Below, one piece after another: positions 43,442 through 48,527 of a DNA stretch of 48,527 nt. Source of the stretch: Acetobacter tropicalis. Lineage in GTDB: Bacteria; Pseudomonadota; Alphaproteobacteria; Acetobacterales; Acetobacteraceae. Under the pieces are notes generated by a model. It did no database searches and was not told the origin of the DNA. It was given only the letters and a program-made list of their open reading frames with translations. Location of the stretch: contig NZ_LHZQ01000202.1 in NCBI RefSeq assembly GCF_001580915.1, forward strand, positions 1 to 48,527. Reading direction: 5' to 3'. Numbering within the stretch: the stretch's first letter is position 1; each line of letters starts with the position of its first letter. A program made the position numbers and the translations under genes.

Positions 43442-43945
43442 ATGCAGGACACAATCGCCTTTTTAACGGATATTATTGTCGATGAACGGCCTGTGCTTTT
43501 GCGCCTGATGTACCGTATCATTCGTAATAAAGAAGCAGCAGAAGACGCTGTACAGTCTCTATTTGAGAAAATTCTGCGTATTGAGCAGCCAGGCCTGATT
43601 ACTAACCCCAAAGCTTATCTCTACCGTTTGGCCTCTAATCTTGCCATTGACCACGCCCGTCGTATCGGGCGGCAGGATGATGTGCAGGATAGCATTCATG
43701 ACCTGCTTTGGCTGGAAGATGACAAACCTTCGGCAGAGCAGCATACGGCTGCTAAAAAACAGCTCGAAAATGTTGAAAATATTATAGAGACCATGCCAGA
43801 ACCCATGAAAACCTTTTTCTACCTAAACCGTTTTCAGGGATTGACGCAAACTGAAATTGCCAGCCGCCATGGTAAATCTGTCTCTATTGTCAATCGTTAT
43901 ATTCATCAGGCCCTGGAAAGGTTGTCTTGCGCCAGAGATAAATGA
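43442..43945 (+). CDS. ECF RNA polymerase sigma factor, FecI-like
   Basis: This 167-residue sigma-70-family factor has region 2 (YRIIRNKEAAEDAVQSLFEKI, then YRLASNLAIDHAR) and region 4 with its HTH (GLTQTEIASRHGKSVSIVNRYIHQALERL). It would direct transcription of an iron-transport gene in response to an outer-membrane signal. It is followed by fecR 90 bp downstream on the same strand. The cognate receptor is probably the STN-bearing one at 45028, which is convergent rather than downstream. Confidence 0.9.
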   Translation: MQDTIAFLTDIIVDERPVLLRLMYRIIRNKEAAEDAVQSLFEKILRIEQPGLITNPKAYLYRLASNLAIDHARRIGRQDDVQDSIHDLLWLEDDKPSAEQHTAAKKQLENVENIIETMPEPMKTFFYLNRFQGLTQTEIASRHGKSVSIVNRYIHQALERLSCARDK

Positions 43946-44035
43946 TATTCTTTTGTCAGGGTCATGATGTGTCAATATCCTGCTGATATCGCCTTGATAA
44001 TATGACAATAAAAAACAACTGAGTACGGACAAATC

Positions 44036-44989
44036 TTGATCAGCGCGCACAATGAGATAGCAAAAACTGCACGGTTCTGGATTGTTCGCATGGCATCAGG
44101 CAAGATGACAGCGGATGAACTGTCTGAATTTCAAAAATGGCGGCATCTCTCCCCCGAACATAACAGAATTTTTGAAAGTGAGCGCACACTCTGGCGCACG
44201 CTTGCCGTTACACCCCTACAAGACCACACTTTGCAGGCCTCCGCGCACCGTATGCAGCGCAAGCATAAATTTAAAACACGTCTTTATACTCTGACCGTAC
44301 TTGCTGCATCGGCAGTCTTTTTGTTGTACACACCCACCCTCAAACTATGGTTACAGGCCGACCAGTGGACCGGCACATCTGTTCGCACGGTCATGTTAGC
44401 TGATGGTTCCGAGGTTGTTCTTGATAGCAATACCGCTATTACGGTGCATTACACAGCCACTCGCCGGGATATTGGTTTACTGCGCGGGAATGCTCTTTTT
44501 AAAGTTCGGCATGACCCCGCTCGGCCTTTTCGGGTTGCAGACAGGTACGGCAAGGTGGAGGACATAGGCACTGTTTTTGAGGTGCGCGACCAGTTGGAGA
44601 AAGTGAGCGTCTCGGTTCTTCAGGGGTGTGTTGATGTGCATGGCTCCGAGTCCTCCCGTGTTGCAGCGCGTCTGCACGAAGGGGAGCGTTTTACCTATGG
44701 CGGGCATGGAGATGCTGTATTTGAGAAAAACATAAGCCCGGACGATATTGCAGTCTGGGCGCGGGGTGAGTTGATGCTGGATAACGCAACAGTACCCGAG
44801 GCTGTGCGGGCTATGGCACGCTATCTGCATGGTGCGGTCTATGTTTGGGGAGGAAAAGCAAAAGATATCCGAATAAGTGGGTCTTTTCGCCTGGACCGGA
44901 TAGATGATGCACTCAAAACCATTGCGGCTACCGCAGGGCTGAAAATGCTTTATCTGCCCGGTCATATTCTGGTGTTACGGCCTTTATAA
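44036..44989 (+). CDS. FecR-family anti-sigma/sigma regulator
   Basis: This 317-residue inner-membrane signal transducer has a cytoplasmic DUF4880-like segment (ARFWIVRMASGKMTADELSEFQKWR), a single membrane helix (about residues 82-100, LYTLTVLAASAVFLLY) and a periplasmic FecR domain (VMLADGSEVVLDSNTAI, FKVRHDPARPFRV). It ends with a secretin/STN-like fold (IRISGSFRLDRIDDALKTIA). The start is TTG at 44036. No stronger start is visible nearby. It should relay the receptor signal to the sigma factor. Confidence 0.88.
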   Translation: MISAHNEIAKTARFWIVRMASGKMTADELSEFQKWRHLSPEHNRIFESERTLWRTLAVTPLQDHTLQASAHRMQRKHKFKTRLYTLTVLAASAVFLLYTPTLKLWLQADQWTGTSVRTVMLADGSEVVLDSNTAITVHYTATRRDIGLLRGNALFKVRHDPARPFRVADRYGKVEDIGTVFEVRDQLEKVSVSVLQGCVDVHGSESSRVAARLHEGERFTYGGHGDAVFEKNISPDDIAVWARGELMLDNATVPEAVRAMARYLHGAVYVWGGKAKDIRISGSFRLDRIDDALKTIAATAGLKMLYLPGHILVLRPL

Positions 44990-45004
44990 TAACGGAAAAG
45001 GCCG
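44978..45004. terminator. Convergent terminator between FecR and siderophore receptor
   Basis: CGGCCTTT (44978-44985) pairs with AAAGGCCG (44997-45004). The stem overlaps the FecR stop codon and lies just before the receptor's stop at 45028 on the other strand, so it could serve both. The T-rich arms support this. Confidence 0.55.
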
Positions 45005-45027
45005 CCTGAACAGAGTGTAGGGTACGT

Positions 45028-47478
45028 TTACCAGTGGTAACCAATCGTGCCGTAAACAACGCGCTGGTTACCGTAGTGGCAGAAACGGGTTGAACCGCAC
45101 TGAACATATGTATTATTTGCAAAATTTGTCATGTTCAGGCGAAAATTTAACCCGTTTACGGCTTTAAATACTTCTCCTGCGTTCCAGCTCATACCCGTGT
45201 CAAACAGTATAAAAGATGGGTTTCGGAAAGAGTTGGCCTGGTCTGCCCAGCTTTTATCTTGATACCGGACACCAAAATTGACCGAAAGACCAGGGGCAAG
45301 GCTTTTAGGCAGGTGGTAATCAAGGAAGCCTGATGCCGCATTGGTTGGTTGCTGCACAAGGCGTTTACCCAAAAGAGAAACACTTTCACCAGAAATGGTG
45401 TTACCTGTTAAAGTTGTACGCGAATTGTAAACTTTATTCCATGTATAATTCAGGATAAGGTCAAGGCCCTGTGCCAGGTTGGCATGTGCTGAAACTTCAA
45501 CCCCCCGGGATTTTACTTGCCCTATTTCGCTACTATATTGTGGAAAATAAGGATCACTGACCAGCACATTATTTTCAGAAAGATCATAATAAGCAACGGT
45601 CATAAAAGACTGAAGATGCGGGATCTGATATTTCAGCCCAACCTCCCATTGGTGCCCGCTTAGCGGGTCGGGTTGAACAAGGTTTCCTGCGCTATAAACC
45701 TTCCCGGTTTGCGGCATGAAAGACTTCGAATAATTGAAGTAGGGAGCAAGCCCAATTTTGGAAACATAATTGATGCCAACATTCCATGTAAACGGTCTGT
45801 TAAACATTTTTCCGTAGCCATTCCAGTCTTGCCGCCCTGCAAGGGTTACATAGAAACGCCGCCAGTTAATCTGGTCTTGAAAATAAATACCGTCTTGCCA
45901 GTAAGCATATTTTGCCGTTGTAGATTTGCCGCCCGTAGCCTGAATATAATCTGAAAACGTATATTGGTTATAAAGCGGGTTAGTAATACTGACCGCAGGG
46001 GCAGAAGCAAAGCCCCAGCTTCCCTGCGACCATTGACCACGATAATCAACGCCTACCAGAAAGGAGTGAGAAACAGGGCCAGTTTTCATTTTGTAACTCA
46101 CATTGGCCGTTAACTGTGAAGAGCGCCCGTGTGCATCGCTATTACAAAATGCTGAGCGCTTCATGATGTTTTTTGTAACATCAACCGCACCAGACATCAG
46201 GCTGCAACTTCCATCACTTTGTGCATCAAACCGGGCTGTTACGTTAAACTGGAGGTTTTTTGTAAATTCATGATGAAAAAGGGCTTCCAGCATATATTGC
46301 CGGTTCCAGTTTTCATTAAAAGCCGGGTCACCATAAAATCGTGAAACAGGTATGCGGCCTGTCGGGCTTTTAATCAGGCTTCCATAGGCGGGAATGCCAA
46401 TCCATGGGCTCCAGCTTTGCGGGTCATAGGCAAATTGCCCAATAAGCGTAATATCGGTTTTTTTGTCTATTTTCCATTCAATATCACCCTGTGTCGCAAG
46501 GCGTTTATAGTGGTTATATTGAGTTTGAGAGCCTTGCGTAACACCCATGCCAATAAGCCTGTACAGCACAGTGCGGCTTTTGTTTAAAGGGCCGCTCAGG
46601 TCGATCTGCCCCTGGTAGCGCCCATAATTGCCAAAGCCAATATTTGCCTGCCCTTGCGCTTTTTCTGTTGGGCGCTTCAGTGTCATGTTTATCAGGCCGC
46701 CGGGGTTGGCCTGCCCATACATGACAGAGGAGGGGCCGCTCAGCGCTTCAATCCGGTCAAGAAAAAAGGGATCGGTTACGGATGTGCCATTCAGAAGGCC
46801 ATCCACAAAAGTATAGGACTCAAACCCGCGTTGATGCACAGGCTGAAACAGGCTGGCCGAGGGTGTACTGTCGTTTGCAGTCAAACTGACAACCCCAGGT
46901 GTATAACGAAGCGCAGCACCAATGGTCAGGGGTTGGAGGTCATCCATCTGCTGTCGGGTTACAACGTAAACAGACTTGGGAGTGCTGATTAAAGGTGTAT
47001 CCGTGCGGGTAGCAGATGCACTGCGCGTTGCCACAAACCCTACACCGGGTCCGTAAGCAGATTGTGCGTCTTGTAGTACAGACGCTCTCCCCCCTACACG
47101 CACAGGCCCTAACATGATGGCTGAGTTTTCTTTGCCAAGAGTGGCGCTGTGAGCGCCGGTAAAACGTGGCGAAAGGCCTGAGGCCGCCGCCAGTCGGGTA
47201 AGTGCCTCTTGCGCTGTCATGGTGCCAGATATTGCCGTTGAGCGGGCGTTCCCTGCGGCAAGGGTGGGGTAGGCTACCTGCACACCAGATTGTTCAAGGT
47301 AGTGTTGCAATGCCGTGCGAAGTGGTTGTGCCGGAATTGAAAAATGGTGTGTAGCTTCGCTGTTACTTTCTGCCGCATGGGCCGCCCGTGACAGCAGGCC
47401 AGGCGCGATGGTGGATGTGAGGAGAGTAAGGTAGAGGCTCACAAGAGGGGCTGACGCGTGGCGTCGTATATCATCCAT
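45028..47478 (-). CDS. TonB-dependent siderophore receptor with STN signalling domain
   Basis: This 816-residue outer-membrane receptor is of the FhuA/FpvA type. A signal peptide is followed by the periplasmic STN domain (about 45-110: FSIPAQPLRTALQHYLEQSGV, then ALTRLAAASGL), which contacts FecR. The plug has TPLISTPKSVYVVTRQQM, LRYTPGV, HQRGF and ALSGPSSVMYGQANPGG. The barrel ends with YGTIGYHW, with a terminal Trp in place of the more usual Phe. It faces the sigma/FecR pair tail to tail, so the three form one surface-signalling system although not one operon. The ligand is likely a ferric siderophore of hydroxamate type, by resemblance only. Confidence 0.93.
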   Translation of the reverse strand: MDDIRRHASAPLVSLYLTLLTSTIAPGLLSRAAHAAESNSEATHHFSIPAQPLRTALQHYLEQSGVQVAYPTLAAGNARSTAISGTMTAQEALTRLAAASGLSPRFTGAHSATLGKENSAIMLGPVRVGGRASVLQDAQSAYGPGVGFVATRSASATRTDTPLISTPKSVYVVTRQQMDDLQPLTIGAALRYTPGVVSLTANDSTPSASLFQPVHQRGFESYTFVDGLLNGTSVTDPFFLDRIEALSGPSSVMYGQANPGGLINMTLKRPTEKAQGQANIGFGNYGRYQGQIDLSGPLNKSRTVLYRLIGMGVTQGSQTQYNHYKRLATQGDIEWKIDKKTDITLIGQFAYDPQSWSPWIGIPAYGSLIKSPTGRIPVSRFYGDPAFNENWNRQYMLEALFHHEFTKNLQFNVTARFDAQSDGSCSLMSGAVDVTKNIMKRSAFCNSDAHGRSSQLTANVSYKMKTGPVSHSFLVGVDYRGQWSQGSWGFASAPAVSITNPLYNQYTFSDYIQATGGKSTTAKYAYWQDGIYFQDQINWRRFYVTLAGRQDWNGYGKMFNRPFTWNVGINYVSKIGLAPYFNYSKSFMPQTGKVYSAGNLVQPDPLSGHQWEVGLKYQIPHLQSFMTVAYYDLSENNVLVSDPYFPQYSSEIGQVKSRGVEVSAHANLAQGLDLILNYTWNKVYNSRTTLTGNTISGESVSLLGKRLVQQPTNAASGFLDYHLPKSLAPGLSVNFGVRYQDKSWADQANSFRNPSFILFDTGMSWNAGEVFKAVNGLNFRLNMTNFANNTYVQCGSTRFCHYGNQRVVYGTIGYHW

Positions 47479-48127
47479 CGGCTCTGGTTTCCTAAATGCA
47501 ACTGAGATGTGTTCTCAAAAAGAAAGTTATAAAAGGAAGACGAAATGAAAGTGCGGGTCTTCACATCCGGGTAAGTTTTTTTTGAGATTTTCTTTCTGCG
47601 GCAAAATCGTCTGAAAATTATGCTGGCAAATATAGAGTAATAAATGGTATATTCAGTTTTTAGGATAAAAGATGGTTTTAAAATTTTCAAATTATTATTA
47701 TATATAAAATAAAATTTATACCAAAGGATACCGTATATTTAATTTAAATATTCCAAAAATAGATAATGGTAAAGCAATGGAGTGGTGTTTCGGGAGAAAG
47801 CGCAAAATCTAATGTCGGTTTAAACGTAAGGTCGGAGGGGGCTTGTCTGCTTTCATTTATAGATGGCTTGTGGCGTCCTGAAGAGGGTTGCTGTGGTGCT
47901 GGCTAACATAGTTCTGATTGTCCAGCCGAGCATTAGGGTCATCTAATCGAAGCCGAATAGGCCGGTGGTCTTGCTAAGTAGAAGGAGTGCAATCTGGAGG
48001 GTTCGAAAAACCTTTGACTGACTACTTTTGTGCCTGATTTCCTGTTTTTGACGTGTTAATTTCTGGTTCCTTAGCCTGATTTTCGCTCTGCGATTTGAGC
48101 ATACAGGGGACTGCCCCCTCTGGATGA
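47479..48127. other. Intergenic region between the siderophore receptor and a right-edge IS
   Basis: The first part (47479-47780) is strongly AT-rich and should carry the receptor promoter on the minus strand. The rest (47800-48127) has no recognised gene. From about 48020 it may be the non-coding end of the IS5-family element, where a short GGGG-ACTG-CCCC dyad occurs near 48107-48118. Confidence 0.4.
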
Positions 48128-48527
48128 CTACGCGCTCGCGCTCAATCTTTCGAGGAAGAGAAAGCGGCGCATGTTGTAGACAATATTGGCCAGTCCGATC
48201 CTCATGGTGGCCCGGGTGATACCGATGGTTCGGATGAACAGTCCCGTCTGCAATTTCTGATCGGCAAAGACATGCTCGACACGAGATCGGACCACTGACT
48301 TTCCAGCATTCGATTTCTGGATATGCCGGGGCATAGGTTTGAGATGCGGCTTTTTCCTGTGAACCTTTGAGACAAAGCTCTGCTTTTCCATGAAGTCTTC
48401 GTTGGCTTTGGAGCGATACGCCGTGTCTGCCCAGACGCTTGAGGTCGTATTGGTTTTATCCAGCAGCCCTTCTCGCAATCGCGTGCCATCACTGGCGGCG
48501 GCATCTGTCGTCTTCCATTTCTGGATG
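48128..48527 (-). CDS. IS5-family transposase, C-terminal part, cut by the right edge
   Basis: The frame is open from the right edge. Visible parts are IQKWKTTDAAASDGTRLREG, the catalytic-domain stretch SSVWADTAYRSKAN with the second DDE Asp, then SVVRSRVEHVFADQKLQTG with the catalytic Glu in RVEHVF, and a normal C-terminus MRIGLANIVYNMRRFLFLE. No frameshift is seen in the visible 132 codons, so the element may be intact. It differs from the two IS5-type remnants in this window. Confidence 0.85.
   Translation of the reverse strand, partial: IQKWKTTDAAASDGTRLREGLLDKTNTTSSVWADTAYRSKANEDFMEKQSFVSKVHRKKPHLKPMPRHIQKSNAGKSVVRSRVEHVFADQKLQTGLFIRTIGITRATMRIGLANIVYNMRRFLFLERLSASA

Overview
The window looks like a chromosomal accessory region of an alphaproteobacterium, most likely an acetic acid bacterium (Acetobacteraceae). 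This rests on overall protein character, a moderate GC content, many TonB-dependent receptors and many IS remnants. It is not proven, because there is no rRNA or other marker gene. No tRNA, rRNA, CRISPR array or phage was seen. Most genes belong to small catabolic islands for nitrogen-containing or small organic compounds, each with its own transporter and regulator.

Region 1 (1-14.1 kb): a TonB-dependent receptor faces a phytanoyl-CoA-dioxygenase-like oxygenase. A minus-strand block follows: LysR regulator, fused solute-binding/permease ABC protein, ABC ATPase, xylose-isomerase-like TIM barrel, isopenicillin-N-synthase-like 2-oxoglutarate oxygenase and class II aldolase. A plus-strand block follows that: dimethylargininase/amidinotransferase-like hydrolase, GhrA-like 2-hydroxyacid dehydrogenase and M20 N-carbamoyl-amino-acid hydrolase. 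The enzymes suggest breakdown of an amino-acid, guanidino or ureido compound, but the substrate cannot be named.

Region 2 (14.4-24.9 kb, all minus strand): TonB-dependent receptor, Tat-exported phospholipase C, exported HAD phosphatase, AraC regulator, ethanolamine ammonia-lyase EutB and EutC, and ethanolamine permease. Read in order this is a head-group scavenging route: phospholipid to phosphoethanolamine to ethanolamine, uptake, then acetaldehyde plus ammonia. No microcompartment genes are present. A 13-bp direct repeat with 21-bp spacing upstream of the first gene is a candidate AraC operator.

Region 3 (26.3-39.5 kb): ectoine catabolism. A plus-strand operon holds a TonB-dependent receptor, doeA, doeB and ehuABCD. 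A divergent pair encodes EutB (threonine-dehydratase-like) and EutC (ornithine-cyclodeaminase-like), which share names with the ethanolamine genes but are unrelated to them. The island is flanked by two Lrp/AsnC regulators and a cystathionine gamma-synthase/lyase-family enzyme. DoeC, DoeD, EutA and EnuR are absent from the window. The receptor is a paralogue of the one in Region 2.

Region 4 (39.6-48.5 kb): a DMT exporter, then an IS graveyard (truncated IS5-type element, a 1305-bp IS3-family element with decayed orfB, and an RND efflux-pump fragment with an internal deletion). After this come a FecI-type sigma factor and FecR, convergent with an STN-containing siderophore receptor, and an IS5-family transposase cut by the right edge.
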